In this document: piece by piece, positions 1 through 9,046 of the stretch
Position numbering within the stretch: the stretch's first letter is position 1
Layout: every line of letters starts with the position of its first letter
DNA from: Myxococcota bacterium
Lineage (GTDB): Bacteria; Myxococcota_A; UBA9042; DTJE01
Length of the DNA: 45,983 nt
Assembly (NCBI GenBank): GCA_029975745.1
Contig: JARKOL010000396.1
Span: forward strand, 1 to 45,983
Direction: 5' to 3'
Position numbers and translations under genes: made by a program
Notes under the pieces: model-generated
What the model was told of the DNA's origin: nothing
Seen by the model: the letters and a program-made list of their open reading frames with translations, nothing else
The model's database searches: none

Positions 1-39
1 ACACCTCTGGACATCCGCGTGATGCCCAAGTCGCTTTGA
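1..39 (+). CDS. C-terminal end of an upstream gene (partial)
   Basis: Frame 1 is open from the window edge and reads TPLDIRVMPKSL before a TGA at 37-39. Only twelve residues are visible, so no family can be named. The codons end in C or G as in neighbouring genes, which is the only support for coding. The next 380 bases carry no gene. Confidence 0.3.
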   Translation, partial: TPLDIRVMPKSL

Positions 40-124
40 AGTCACGAGCGCGCCCAGCGAGCACGACTCCCGGCGGACGCCGTGGGGCGCAGCGGGCGGG
101 TCGCCGCCGTCAAGCCGGCGGCGG

Positions 125-277
125 GAGAGCTGCCTCAAGCGGCAGCAGTCCAGGGCGGGCGGCAGAGAGCTGTCTCAAGCGACAGCAGTCCAGGGTGGGC
201 GGCGGGAGAGCTGCCTCAAGCGGCAGCAGTCCAGGGTGAGCGGCTGGAGAGCTGGGGCAAGCCCCAACAAGTCCAGG
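125..277. repeat. Four-copy tandem hairpin array with compensatory changes
   Basis: Four units begin GAGAGC at 125, 165, 206 and 247 (period 40-41). Each has a 6-bp stem around a six-base loop, followed by AGTCCAGG or a close variant. Copies 1 and 3 pair GCTGCC with GGCAGC, copy 2 pairs GCTGTC with GACAGC, and copy 4 pairs a TGGGG/CCCCA core. Loops read TCAAGC in three copies and GCAAGC in the fourth. Both arms change together, so the fold seems to be kept. The period is not a multiple of three, so this is not a coding repeat. It may be a structured RNA, a 3' UTR array or a REP-like DNA element; strand is undecided. Confidence 0.75.
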
Positions 278-418
278 CCGGCATGCCCGGTACCCCAGCC
301 TTGCGCGACCAGGCCCCGATGATGAGGGGATGGGTCAGCACCCCGCTCCGTTGACCTGGTCGTGGCATCCCGCGTATGCTCGCCCCGCGGAATCGGTCGA
401 TTCAACAAGGAGTTCGTT

Positions 419-1798
419 GTGAAGAAGCTGCTGGTGCTGTTGGTCCTGGGGCTTCTGGCCTTTGCCGGACTGGGGATCGCGAACCTGCTGATCGGCACCC
501 CGACCGGAACGTCCCTGACGCGCAACGCTGCCCAGGATCCCGAATTCCTGAAGGTCGCGTTGACGCTGGAGCGCGCCTGCCTGAACTGCCACTCGGCGGA
601 AACGAGGATGCCGTTCTATGCCGCGATTCCCGGCGCCGGGCACCTGATCCGCCACGACATCGCGGTCGGGCGGGCGTACCTGGACATCACCGCGGACATG
701 AACGGCGGCGGTGGGGCGCCCGTTTCCGAGGTGGCGCTGGCCAAGACGGAATGGACGGTTCGCGAGGGCACGATGCCCCCGCTGCAGTACGTCGCCCTGC
801 ACTGGGACGCGCTGCTGTCGGCCGCCGAAGAGGACGCGCTGATGGCCTGGATCGCGGACACTCGGGTCCGCCAGTTCGCCCCCGAGGGCATGGCCCCCGA
901 GCTGGCCGGCGGCGTCGTTCGGCCCCTGCGCGCGTCCATCCCCACCGATCCGGCCAGGGTGGCCCTGGGCGAACGGCTGTACAACGACAGGCGCCTGTCC
1001 GGCGACGACACCGTGTCGTGCGCGACCTGCCACGACCTGGCCAAGGGCGGGGTCGATCGCCTGCGGTTCTCGAAGGGCGTGCGCGACCAGATCGGGCCGA
1101 TCAACGCGCCGACCGTGTTCAATGCGGCGCTGCAGTTCGCCCAGTTCTGGGACGGGCGTGCGGCCACCCTGGAGGACCAGGCGGACGGCCCGCCGAACAA
1201 CCCGCTGGAAATGGATTCGAACTGGCCGCAGATCCTGGGCAAGCTGGGCCAGGACCAGGCGTTCGTTGAGGCCTTCACGGCCGCCTACCCGGAGGGGCTG
1301 TCGAAGGCGACGATCACCCACGCCATCGCGGAGTTCGAGCGCACGCTGCTGACGCCCAACGCGCCGTTCGATCGATTCCTGGCGGGCCAGGCGGACGCGC
1401 TGGACGCCGACCAGCAGGCGGGATGGGCCCATTTCGCGAAGCGCGGCTGCACGATGTGCCACGCGGGCGAGCTGCTGGGCGGCCGCTCGTACGAGGCCGT
1501 GGGCCGCAAGGCCGACTACTTCAAGGACCGCGGCGAGCCGGTGACCGACGCCGACCTGGGCCGCTTCAACGTCACGAAGCACGAGCCCGACCGCTTCCGG
1601 CAGAAGGTGCCGACGCTGCGCAACATCGCCCAGACCGCCCCGTACCTGCACGACGGCACGGCGAACGACCTGGCCGCCGCCGTGGACATGATGGCGAAGT
1701 ACGAACTGGGCGTGACGCTGCAGCCGGGCGAAGGCGCGCGGATCGTCCGTTTCCTGGAATCCCTGACCGGCGAGTACCTGGGCAAGGCGGTGCAGTAG
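419..1798 (+). CDS. Tri-haem MauG/cytochrome-c-peroxidase-like protein
   Basis: Predicted periplasmic c-type haem enzyme of 459 aa. I chose the GTG at 419 because AAGGAG lies six bases upstream and the protein then begins with a hydrophobic export or anchor segment (KKLLVLLVLGLLAFAGLG). An N-terminal haem-binding domain has one CxxCH motif (CLNCH, about residue 54). The di-haem CCP_MauG part has two more (CATCH near 201, CTMCH near 344), with MauG/CcP-type sequence such as FNAALQFAQFWDGRA between them. The family uses peroxide to oxidise cytochromes, or in MauG to modify proteins. The extra N-terminal haem suggests an internal electron relay. The actual substrate cannot be told. Confidence 0.9.
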   Translation: MKKLLVLLVLGLLAFAGLGIANLLIGTPTGTSLTRNAAQDPEFLKVALTLERACLNCHSAETRMPFYAAIPGAGHLIRHDIAVGRAYLDITADMNGGGGAPVSEVALAKTEWTVREGTMPPLQYVALHWDALLSAAEEDALMAWIADTRVRQFAPEGMAPELAGGVVRPLRASIPTDPARVALGERLYNDRRLSGDDTVSCATCHDLAKGGVDRLRFSKGVRDQIGPINAPTVFNAALQFAQFWDGRAATLEDQADGPPNNPLEMDSNWPQILGKLGQDQAFVEAFTAAYPEGLSKATITHAIAEFERTLLTPNAPFDRFLAGQADALDADQQAGWAHFAKRGCTMCHAGELLGGRSYEAVGRKADYFKDRGEPVTDADLGRFNVTKHEPDRFRQKVPTLRNIAQTAPYLHDGTANDLAAAVDMMAKYELGVTLQPGEGARIVRFLESLTGEYLGKAVQ

Positions 1799-1810
1799 CC
1801 GCCATTGGAC

Positions 1811-2971
1811 CTATCGCTTCAGTGCATGCTGGAGCAGCGGTTCCATTTCATCGGGCAGCAACGCAATCGGGTTCGCCTTCATGCTGCTGGCCTGGGTGGC
1901 GCGCCGAACGATGTCCGGAATGTCGGCGCCGGTCATGCCGTGGACGGACAGGGACGGCACGCCCAGTTCGGAGGCCAGCGATTCCAGCCAGGCGACCAGG
2001 TCGTCCGCGGTCGCCTTGGCCCGGCCCGTCAGGATCCGGGCGGCCTCGTCATAGCGGTTCAGCCCTTCCCCGCCGCTCCCCCGGGTCCGCAGCGCGGCCA
2101 CGTTCGCCCGACACACCGGCGCCAGCAGACGCGCGCAGACCGCCCCGTGGGGGGCGTTGAACGTTCCCCCGATCACCGCGGCGAACCCGTGGACCGCCCC
2201 CAGCCCCGCGTTCGCCAGCGCGATGCCCCCGAACAGGCTGGCCAGCGCCATGTCGGACCGGGCGGCGGCATCCCGCCCGTGGGCGCACACCCGACGCAGC
2301 GAACGCGCGACGCGCCCCAGCCCCTCGCGACACAGGCTGTCGGTCAGCGGATTCGCCCGGACCGACACGAACGGCTCCAGCAACTGGGTCAGGGCGTCCA
2401 TGCCGGTCGCCACGGTCACCGCTCGGGGCACCGACAACGTCAGGTCGGGATCCACCAACGCGATGCGCGGCAGCATCGACGGGCTGCGCAGGCTGGCCTT
2501 GACCCCGTGCTCCGGGCAGGACAGCACCGCGTTCCGCGTCACCTCGCTGCCGGTGCCCGCGGTCGTCGGGACGGCGATGCACGGCAGGGACGGTTTCGCG
2601 ATCGGCCGCCCCCGGCCGACCACCTCGATGTAGTCCATCGGGTCGCCGCCGTTGCCCAGCAGCATCGCCACGGCCTTGGCGGCGTCCAGGGCGCTGCCGC
2701 CGCCGAATCCGACGACCACCTCGCACCGCAGGTCCCGCCCCAGTTTCACCGCGTGGCGCACCGCATCGACCGACGGCTCGCCCGACACCGAACACGCCGT
2801 GCTTTCGATGCCCGCATCGATCAGGCGCTCGATCAGCAGGTCGGCCCGATGCGGCGTTCGACCGGTCACCACCAGGGCGCGCCGGCCCAGCGGCTTGGTC
2901 ATGCCGCCCACGTCGGCCAGGCAGCCGGACCCGAAACGGATCGTGGACGCGGTCGCGAAATCGAATGTCAT
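1811..2971 (-). CDS. Iron-containing alcohol dehydrogenase family protein
   Basis: A cytoplasmic NAD(P)-dependent dehydrogenase of the Fe-ADH / maleylacetate reductase superfamily, 386 aa, which is normal length. The nucleotide-binding GGGSALDAAK and the PTTAGTGSE motif are clear. Metal-site sequence is GMDALTQ, then GAVHGF and APHGAV. The second classical metal ligand (His in DALTH) is Gln here, so metal use may differ; some Fe-ADH subgroups appear to share this. The ATG at 2971 begins MTFDFATAS; the longer ORF upstream is ABM-gene antisense noise. It is downstream of the ABM monooxygenase gene with a 17-bp gap, so the two are probably co-transcribed. Substrate is unknown; a small aldehyde or alcohol is likely. 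Confidence 0.9.
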   Translation of the reverse strand: MTFDFATASTIRFGSGCLADVGGMTKPLGRRALVVTGRTPHRADLLIERLIDAGIESTACSVSGEPSVDAVRHAVKLGRDLRCEVVVGFGGGSALDAAKAVAMLLGNGGDPMDYIEVVGRGRPIAKPSLPCIAVPTTAGTGSEVTRNAVLSCPEHGVKASLRSPSMLPRIALVDPDLTLSVPRAVTVATGMDALTQLLEPFVSVRANPLTDSLCREGLGRVARSLRRVCAHGRDAAARSDMALASLFGGIALANAGLGAVHGFAAVIGGTFNAPHGAVCARLLAPVCRANVAALRTRGSGGEGLNRYDEAARILTGRAKATADDLVAWLESLASELGVPSLSVHGMTGADIPDIVRRATQASSMKANPIALLPDEMEPLLQHALKR

Positions 2972-2988
2972 GGGGCCCCCCAATCGGT

Positions 2989-3279
2989 TCAATCCTCGAC
3001 GGACTGGAAACGCTGCGCGTGCCGGGGGCGTTCCATCATGCTCTCGACCGTTTCCTTCCACACGCGATAGTGCGCGGACTCGCGATGCGCCAGGACGGCC
3101 TCGTCGGAGCGGAAGACCTCGATCAACATGAAGCGGCTGGGGTCCTCGATGTGGCGGATCAGATCGAAGCGCGCGACCCCGGGTTCCTGGCGACTGTGAC
3201 GCACGTTTTCCATCGTGATGCGCTGGAATGCCTCGGCGGATTCCGGCTTGACGTGAACATCGACCAGCGTGACCAGCAT
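2989..3279 (-). CDS. ABM-domain (antibiotic biosynthesis monooxygenase/LsrG-like) protein
   Basis: A 96-aa single-domain dimeric alpha/beta-barrel (ABM) protein. The start MLVTLVDVHVKPE and the mid-protein EPGVARFDLIRHIEDPSRFMLIE stretch (shown only in part here) fit the family, which includes quinol monooxygenases and LsrG isomerases. The ATG at 3279 has a GGGAGG ribosome site; the ORF-track start 23 codons earlier lacks one. It is the first gene of a two-gene unit with the Fe-ADH. That pairing suggests breakdown or detoxification of a small carbonyl or phenolic compound. Function beyond family is inference. Confidence 0.85.
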   Translation of the reverse strand: MLVTLVDVHVKPESAEAFQRITMENVRHSRQEPGVARFDLIRHIEDPSRFMLIEVFRSDEAVLAHRESAHYRVWKETVESMMERPRHAQRFQSVED

Positions 3280-3388
3280 GGCGTCCTCCCGGGGTGGCGA
3301 CCGATATGCGCGATGTCGCTTGCAGGGAACCCGATTCGTGTCGCGCATGGTCTAGCCTGCCAGAATCGAAGGGGACGGGCAAGCCGGG

Positions 3389-3417
3389 TTGACATCGAGG
3401 CACGGCCGGTCAATCTT
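3389..3417 (+). promoter_or_regulatory. Candidate sigma-70 promoter of sucA
   Basis: TTGACA at 3389-3394, a 17-bp spacer, then AATCTT at 3412-3417. The -35 is perfect and the -10 is weak. Transcription would start near 3424, only a few bases before the ATG at 3427, so the message could be nearly leaderless. Confidence 0.4.
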
Positions 3418-3426
3418 TTGGGAACC

Positions 3427-6243
3427 ATGGCAGGAAACCGACCCGACATGCCCGACGATCCCCACCTCGACCCCGCGATGGCCGCCTATGCCGAAGAGCA
3501 ACTGGAACGCTTCCGCCAGGACCCGAACGCGGTGCCGCCAGGGTTTCGGGAGTGGTTTTCGAATGTTCCCGATACCGGCCATCCCGTGGGCTCGGCCCCC
3601 AGGATGCCGCCCGGTCGGCTGTTCCAGGGCTCGACCACGCCGTGTCCGGACGTGGATATGCTGGTCCTGCAGGACCGGGTCGATCAGCTGGTCCGATCGT
3701 TCCGGGTGCGCGGTCACCTGGTGGCCGAACTGGACCCGCTGGGCGCGCCGCGACCCGAGCAGCCCGAACTGGACCCGGCCTTCTACGGATTGACCGAAGC
3801 GGACCTGGACCGCGAGTTTTCGACGCGCACCGTCGGCGGACCCGAGCGACTGACCCTGCGCCGGATCCTCGAGCGCCTGCGCAATACCTACTGTCGTTCG
3901 ATCGGCGTCCAGTTCATGCACATCGGCAACCTGGGGCTGAAGACCTGGCTCCAGGAACGGATGGAAGGCACCGAGAATCGCCTGGCCCTGACGCACGACG
4001 AGCAGGTGCGCATCCTGACCCGGCTGGCCGACGCCGAGATCTTCGAGGATTTCGTTCACAAGAAGTTCCTGGGGGCGAAACGCTTCAGCCTGGAGGGCGC
4101 CGAAACGCTGATTCCGCTGCTGGACCTGGCGTTCGAGCATGCGGGCGAGCAGGGCATCGACGAGATCGTGATCGGGATGCCGCACCGCGGACGGCTGAAC
4201 GTGCTGGCGAACCTGATGGGCAAGCGACCGCGGCAGATCTTCCGGGAGTTCCAGGACCGCGGCGACCGGGGACGACCGGGCGGCGACGTCAAGTACCACC
4301 TGGGCTTCGGCAGCGACTGGATCACCACGAAGGGGCGGCGGCTGCATCTGGCCCTGGCGTTCAACCCCAGTCACCTGGAGTTCGTCAATCCGGTCGTGAT
4401 GGGACGAACGCGGTCCCGCCAGGACCGTGTGGGCGACACGTGGCGTGCCCGGGGCATGGCCCTGCTGATCCACGGCGACGCGTCCTTCGCGGGCGAGGGC
4501 GTCGTCCAGGAAACGCTGAACATGTGCCAGTTGGACGGGTACACCGTCGGCGGCGTCCTGCACGTCATCGTGAACAATCAGATCGGCTTTACGACGCCCC
4601 CCGAGGAGGCCCGCAGCACCCCCTATGCAACCGCCGTGGCCCGAATGCTGGACATCCCGGTGTTCCACGTGAACGGCGAGGATCCCGAGGCCGTGGCCCA
4701 GGTGGTGCGCCTGGCGATGGACTTCCGAAGGGCCTACCAGCGGGACGTCGTCATCGACATGTACTGCTACCGCAAGCGCGGTCACAACGAGGGGGACGAG
4801 CCGGCCTTCACCCAGCCGGTCATGGTCCAGGCCATCGCCCGCCGGCCGACGGTTCGCGAGGCCTACACCGAACGCCTGCTGGCCCTGGGAGAGATCTCGC
4901 GTCAGCAGGCCGACGAGATCGCGGCCCGGCGACGCGCCGAGTTCGACGCGGAGCTGGCGGCGACGGACGAGGTGCCGGACGACCAGGAGCCGACGCCGGC
5001 GCGAGGAGCCTGGGCCGGCCTGGTCGGCGGTCCCGAGGCCGGGGTTCCCGATCCCGAGACCGCCGTCGATCGGGCGCGATTGCAGTCCGTCCTGGAATCG
5101 CTGGGAACCGTGCCCGCCGGGTTCCAGCCGCACCCGAAACTGCTGAAGTGGCTGGCTGGACGCGGCGAGATGGCCCGCGGCGAGCGCCCGATCGACTGGG
5201 CCGCCGCCGAGGCCCTGGCCTGGGGCACCCTGGCGCTGGAAGGCCACCGCGTGCGCCTCAGCGGCCAGGACGTGCAGCGCGGCACCTTTTCGCACCGGCA
5301 TGCGGTGCTGCACGACGCGCGCGACGGACGGAAGTACGTGCCCTTGCAGCACCTGGCCCGGGGGCAGGCCCCCGTCGAGCTCCGCAACAGCCCGCTGTCG
5401 GAATCCGGGGTGCTGGGTTTCGAATACGGCTACAGCCTGGACCAGCCGAACACGCTGGTGATCTGGGAGGCCCAGTTCGGGGACTTCCTGAACGTCGCCC
5501 AGGTCTACGTGGACCAGTTCCTGGCCAGCGCCGAAACGAAGTGGGGGCGGCTGTCCGGCCTGGTGCTGCTGCTGCCGCACGGGCTGGAAGGCCAGGGCCC
5601 CGAACACTCGAGCGCCCGCATCGAGCGCATCCTGGCGCTGGCGGTCGATGACAACCTGCAACTGGTCCACCCGACGACGCCGGCCCAGTTCTTCCACGTG
5701 CTGCGGCGACAGGTGGTCCGTCCCTGGCGCAAGCCGCTGTTCGTCATGACGCCGAAAAGCATGCTGCGCCACCCGGACATGGCATCCCCCCTGGACGAAC
5801 TGGCGCGCGGGCGGTTCCTGCGCATCCTGGGGGACACGCTGCCTCCGGACCGCCCCGTATCCCGGGTATTGCTGTGCAGCGGCAAGGTGTACTTCGACCT
5901 GGCCCGGGCCCGGCAGGCGTCCGATCGAAGCGACGTCGCCATCCTGCGGCTGGAGCAGTTGGCCCCGCTGGCGCCGGCCGAGATCCTGGCGGCACTGGCC
6001 CCCTACGCCGAGGGGACGCCGGTCGTCTGGGTCCAGGAGGAACCGTTCAACATGGGGGCACGCCGCCACGTGCGCGAACTGCTGGAGGGCGAGGTGGCCG
6101 CGCGCCACCCGCTGGGGTGGATCGCACGCCCGGCGTCGTCCAGTCCGGCCACGGGGTCCCACGCCGCCCACCAGCGGGAGCAGGATGAACTGGTTGCGCG
6201 CGCCCTGGACGAAGCCGTCCCGGGCGCTGGGGGTGTCGCATGA
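3427..6243 (+). CDS. sucA: 2-oxoglutarate dehydrogenase E1 (ThDP-dependent)
   Basis: E1 of the 2-oxoglutarate dehydrogenase complex decarboxylates 2-oxoglutarate with thiamine diphosphate and loads succinyl onto E2 lipoate. It has 938 aa, as usual for SucA. An N-terminal E2-binding helix region ([15 protein letters not shown]) is followed by the ThDP domain with MPHRGRLN (near 250), [10 protein letters not shown] (near 348) and NNQIGFTT (near 383). Next comes [12 protein letters not shown], then the transketolase-type pyrimidine domain and C-terminal domain ([12 protein letters not shown]). The start at 3427 begins MAGNRPD; the upstream ORF extension to 2965 is antisense to the ABM gene. Its stop overlaps the sucB start (ATGA), so the pair is translationally coupled. 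Confidence 0.97.
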   Translation: MAGNRPDMPDDPHLDPAMAAYAEEQLERFRQDPNAVPPGFREWFSNVPDTGHPVGSAPRMPPGRLFQGSTTPCPDVDMLVLQDRVDQLVRSFRVRGHLVAELDPLGAPRPEQPELDPAFYGLTEADLDREFSTRTVGGPERLTLRRILERLRNTYCRSIGVQFMHIGNLGLKTWLQERMEGTENRLALTHDEQVRILTRLADAEIFEDFVHKKFLGAKRFSLEGAETLIPLLDLAFEHAGEQGIDEIVIGMPHRGRLNVLANLMGKRPRQIFREFQDRGDRGRPGGDVKYHLGFGSDWITTKGRRLHLALAFNPSHLEFVNPVVMGRTRSRQDRVGDTWRARGMALLIHGDASFAGEGVVQETLNMCQLDGYTVGGVLHVIVNNQIGFTTPPEEARSTPYATAVARMLDIPVFHVNGEDPEAVAQVVRLAMDFRRAYQRDVVIDMYCYRKRGHNEGDEPAFTQPVMVQAIARRPTVREAYTERLLALGEISRQQADEIAARRRAEFDAELAATDEVPDDQEPTPARGAWAGLVGGPEAGVPDPETAVDRARLQSVLESLGTVPAGFQPHPKLLKWLAGRGEMARGERPIDWAAAEALAWGTLALEGHRVRLSGQDVQRGTFSHRHAVLHDARDGRKYVPLQHLARGQAPVELRNSPLSESGVLGFEYGYSLDQPNTLVIWEAQFGDFLNVAQVYVDQFLASAETKWGRLSGLVLLLPHGLEGQGPEHSSARIERILALAVDDNLQLVHPTTPAQFFHVLRRQVVRPWRKPLFVMTPKSMLRHPDMASPLDELARGRFLRILGDTLPPDRPVSRVLLCSGKVYFDLARARQASDRSDVAILRLEQLAPLAPAEILAALAPYAEGTPVVWVQEEPFNMGARRHVRELLEGEVAARHPLGWIARPASSSPATGSHAAHQREQDELVARALDEAVPGAGGVA

Positions 6244-7505
6244 TGCATGAACTGAAGGTGCCTGCCGTCGGCGAATCGATCACCGAGGTCCAGGTGCTGC
6301 AATGGCTGAAGGGCGAAGGAGACGCCGTCGCCGTGGACGAGCCGCTGGTCGTCCTGGAAACCGACAAGGCCACCGTCGAGGTGCCGTCGCCGGTCGCCGG
6401 CGTGCTGGCGAAGATCGGGGTGCAACCGGGCGAAACCGCGCGAATTGGCGATGTCCTGGGCCTGGTTCAGGCCGGCGCCCCCCGCCCTGCCGACCGCGCC
6501 GGGGCCTCGGACACGCCCCGGGTGATGCCCGCGGCGCGACGCGTCGCCGCCGAGCAGGGCGTGGACCCCGCCGCGGTAGTCCCCACGGGACCGGGCGGTC
6601 GCGTACTGAAAGAGGACGTGCTGCGGGCCACGACCGAACCGGCATTCCCGGGGAAGAACGCGACGGACGCGCAGGCCCATCCCCCGACCCATCCCCCGGC
6701 CCATCCCCCGGCCCATCCCCCGGCGCATCCCCCGGCGCATCCCCCGGCACCGCCCGTGACCCCGCCGCCCTCGGCGCCCGGGGCGCCGGACGTCGGGACG
6801 CCGCACCGGACCGACCAGACGGTCCCCATGACCCGGATCCGCAAGGTGATTGCCGCGCGCCTGGTCGAGGCCCAGCAGCAGGCCGCCCTGTTGACGACGT
6901 TCAACGAGATCGACATGGGCGCGTGGATGGACCTGCGGCGGCGACGCCAGGACGCGTTCATGACGCGCCATGGCGTCAAACTGGGCCTGACGTCCATCTT
7001 CGTCAAGGCGGTCGTCGAGGCGCTGCGCGAGGTGCCGCAACTGAACGCCGAGGTCCGGGGCGACGACATCGTCTACCACCGCTACTTCGACATCGGCGTG
7101 GCGGTTGGCGGCGGCCGGGGCCTGGTCGTGCCGGTCATCCGGGATGCCGACCGGCTGTCGTTCGCCGACATCGAGGGCGCGGTGGCGGACTTCGGGACCC
7201 GGGCCCGGGACAACCGGATCGACCTGGCCGAGCTGGCGGGAGGCACCTTCACGATCACGAACGGCGGCGTCTATGGGTCGCTGCTCTCGACCCCGATCGT
7301 CAACCCGCCCCAAAGCGGTGTGCTGGGGTTGCACGCCATCCAGGACCGCCCCGTGGCCCGCGACGGCCAGGTCGTGATCCGTCCCATGATGTACGTCGCG
7401 CTGACCTATGACCACCGCATCGTCGATGGCCGCGAGGCCGTCACGTTCCTGAAGCGGGTCAAGGACCTGGTGGAAGACCCCGCGCTGCTGCTGCTGGAGG
7501 CCTAG
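6240..7505 (+). CDS. sucB: Dihydrolipoamide succinyltransferase (E2 of OGDH)
   Basis: E2 core of the 2-oxoglutarate dehydrogenase complex, 421 aa, which transfers succinyl from lipoate to CoA. The lipoyl domain carries [12 protein letters not shown] with the lipoylated Lys near residue 43. A peripheral-subunit-binding domain ([18 protein letters not shown]) follows, then a Pro/His/Ala linker of HPPA repeats, then the catalytic domain. The active-site motif TYDHRIVDG is near the C-terminus. It overlaps sucA by four bases and lies 119 bp before lpd, which completes the complex. The linker repeat is discussed separately. Confidence 0.96.
   Translation: MMHELKVPAVGESITEVQVLQWLKGEGDAVAVDEPLVVLETDKATVEVPSPVAGVLAKIGVQPGETARIGDVLGLVQAGAPRPADRAGASDTPRVMPAARRVAAEQGVDPAAVVPTGPGGRVLKEDVLRATTEPAFPGKNATDAQAHPPTHPPAHPPAHPPAHPPAHPPAPPVTPPPSAPGAPDVGTPHRTDQTVPMTRIRKVIAARLVEAQQQAALLTTFNEIDMGAWMDLRRRRQDAFMTRHGVKLGLTSIFVKAVVEALREVPQLNAEVRGDDIVYHRYFDIGVAVGGGRGLVVPVIRDADRLSFADIEGAVADFGTRARDNRIDLAELAGGTFTITNGGVYGSLLSTPIVNPPQSGVLGLHAIQDRPVARDGQVVIRPMMYVALTYDHRIVDGREAVTFLKRVKDLVEDPALLLLEA
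6678..6756 (+). repeat. 12-bp microsatellite encoding (HPPA)n in the sucB linker
   Basis: A unit close to CATCCCCCGGCC repeats about six or seven times in frame and encodes HPPA units. It falls between the subunit-binding and catalytic domains of E2, where flexible Ala/Pro linkers are normal. The near-identical DNA units suggest expansion by slippage. Confidence 0.85.
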
Positions 7506-7624
7506 CCTGTCGGCACGACCGCGGGCGGGACAGTCGTCATGGCGCCCGACCGCGAATTTCTGATAGAAGGAGCCCTGGTGTCCGCGCGGCGTGCGCGGGC
7601 CCGATTCATCCAAGCGAGGCGTTC

Positions 7625-9013
7625 ATGGCGACAAGACACGACCTGGTGGTGATCGGCGGCGGCCCGGGAGGCTACGTGGCGGCAATCCGCGCGGCGCAAC
7701 TGGGCAGGAACGTGGCCTGCGTCGAGCAGGAAGAGATGCTGGGCGGCACCTGCCTGCGCGTGGGGTGCATCCCCAGCAAGGCCCTGCTGGAATCCAGCCA
7801 TCGGTTCGTCGAGGTTCGCGACCACGCCAAGGAACACGGCCTGGTCGTCGGCGACGTGGGCTTCGATGTCGCGGCGATGCTGAAGCGCAAGGACAAGATC
7901 GTCAAGGGCCTGACCGGCGGCATCGCGGGACTGTTCAAGAAGAACGGCGTCACGCGGGTTGCGGGCCATGGCCGACTGGACGGCCCGGGACGAATCGTCG
8001 TCTCGGCGGCGGACGGCGGCGAAACGGTCGTCGAAAGCGAGGCCATCCTGATCGCGACCGGAAGCCGCTCGGCCGGCCTGCCGGGAGTCGCCGTCGGCGG
8101 CCGGATCGGCACCAGCACCGAGGCGCTGTCCTGGCCCGAGGTCCCCGGTCACCTGGTGGTGATCGGCGCCGGCTTCATCGGCCTGGAACTGGGATCGGTC
8201 TGGGCGCGCCTGGGCGCCAAGGTCACCGTGCTGGAGTACCTGGACCGCATCCTGCCCGGCATCGACGCCGGCATCGCGGATGCCGCCCGCAAGGTCCTGG
8301 CGCGCCAGGGCCTGAAGATGCGCCTGTCCACCAAGGTGTTGGCCGCACGGGACGAGGGCGACGCCTGCGTCGTCGAGGTCGAGGGAGCCGACCCGATTCG
8401 TTGCGACCGCGTGCTGCTGGCCGTGGGGCGCGCCCCGAACACCGAGGGGCTGGGCCTGGACACCGTGGGCATCACGGTGGACGCCAGAGGCCGCATCCCG
8501 GTCGGCGAAGGCTGGGCGACCTCGGCCCCCGGCGTGTTCGCGATCGGCGACGTGATCGGCGGCATGATGCTGGCGCACAAGGCCCACGAGGAAGGGGTCG
8601 CCTGCGTCGAGCGCCTGGTCACCGGCCATGGCCATGTGAACTACGACGTGATTCCAGGGGTCTGCTACACCGACCCCGAGGTCGCGTCGGTGGGACGCAC
8701 CGAAGAGGACCTGGCCGCCGCCGGCGTCGCGTACAAGGCCGGACGCTTCCCGTTCCGGGCCAACGGCCGCGCCATGACGCTGGGCTCCTACGAAGGCGAG
8801 GTCAAGATCCTGGCGGACGCGACCACCGATCGCATCCTGGGCGTTCATATCCTGGGACCGCGGGCAGGCGACCTGATTGCCGAGGCCGCGGCGGCGATGG
8901 AGTTCGGAGCCAGCGCCGAGGACCTGGCGCGCACCTGCCACGCCCACCCCACCCTGGCCGAGGTCGTGCGGGAAGCCGCCCTGGCCGTGGCCGACCGCGC
9001 CATCCACTTCTGA
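7625..9013 (+). CDS. lpdA: Dihydrolipoamide dehydrogenase (E3)
   Basis: FAD-dependent pyridine nucleotide-disulfide oxidoreductase, 462 aa, which reoxidises dihydrolipoamide with NAD+. The FAD Rossmann motif GGGPGG is at 11-16. The redox pair lies in GGTCLRVGCIPSK with Cys43 and Cys48. A second nucleotide-binding motif (VIGAGFIGLELGS) lies near 178, and the C-terminal CHAHPTLAE carries the His-Glu catalytic pair near 438-445. It follows sucAB on the same strand after a 119-bp gap containing a GAAGGAG stretch. It is therefore most likely the E3 of the OGDH complex and may also serve other 2-oxoacid complexes. Confidence 0.97.
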   Translation: MATRHDLVVIGGGPGGYVAAIRAAQLGRNVACVEQEEMLGGTCLRVGCIPSKALLESSHRFVEVRDHAKEHGLVVGDVGFDVAAMLKRKDKIVKGLTGGIAGLFKKNGVTRVAGHGRLDGPGRIVVSAADGGETVVESEAILIATGSRSAGLPGVAVGGRIGTSTEALSWPEVPGHLVVIGAGFIGLELGSVWARLGAKVTVLEYLDRILPGIDAGIADAARKVLARQGLKMRLSTKVLAARDEGDACVVEVEGADPIRCDRVLLAVGRAPNTEGLGLDTVGITVDARGRIPVGEGWATSAPGVFAIGDVIGGMMLAHKAHEEGVACVERLVTGHGHVNYDVIPGVCYTDPEVASVGRTEEDLAAAGVAYKAGRFPFRANGRAMTLGSYEGEVKILADATTDRILGVHILGPRAGDLIAEAAAAMEFGASAEDLARTCHAHPTLAEVVREAALAVADRAIHF

Positions 9014-9046
9014 CGGCGCTCGGTTCGTTCTTCCCGAATCGCGGAT

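Noticed and set aside
125-277. CRISPR array
   Set aside because: Only four units, no unique spacers of constant size, internal hairpins covary, and no cas genes nearby.
36-354. Short plus-strand ORFs over the 125-277 repeats
   Set aside because: The 40/41-bp period breaks the frame from unit to unit and the arms covary, so the repeats are not protein repeats.
362-378. Sigma-54-like box GTGGCATCCCGCGTATGCT ahead of the peroxidase
   Set aside because: The GG-GC spacing is two bases too long, so it does not fit the sigma-54 consensus.
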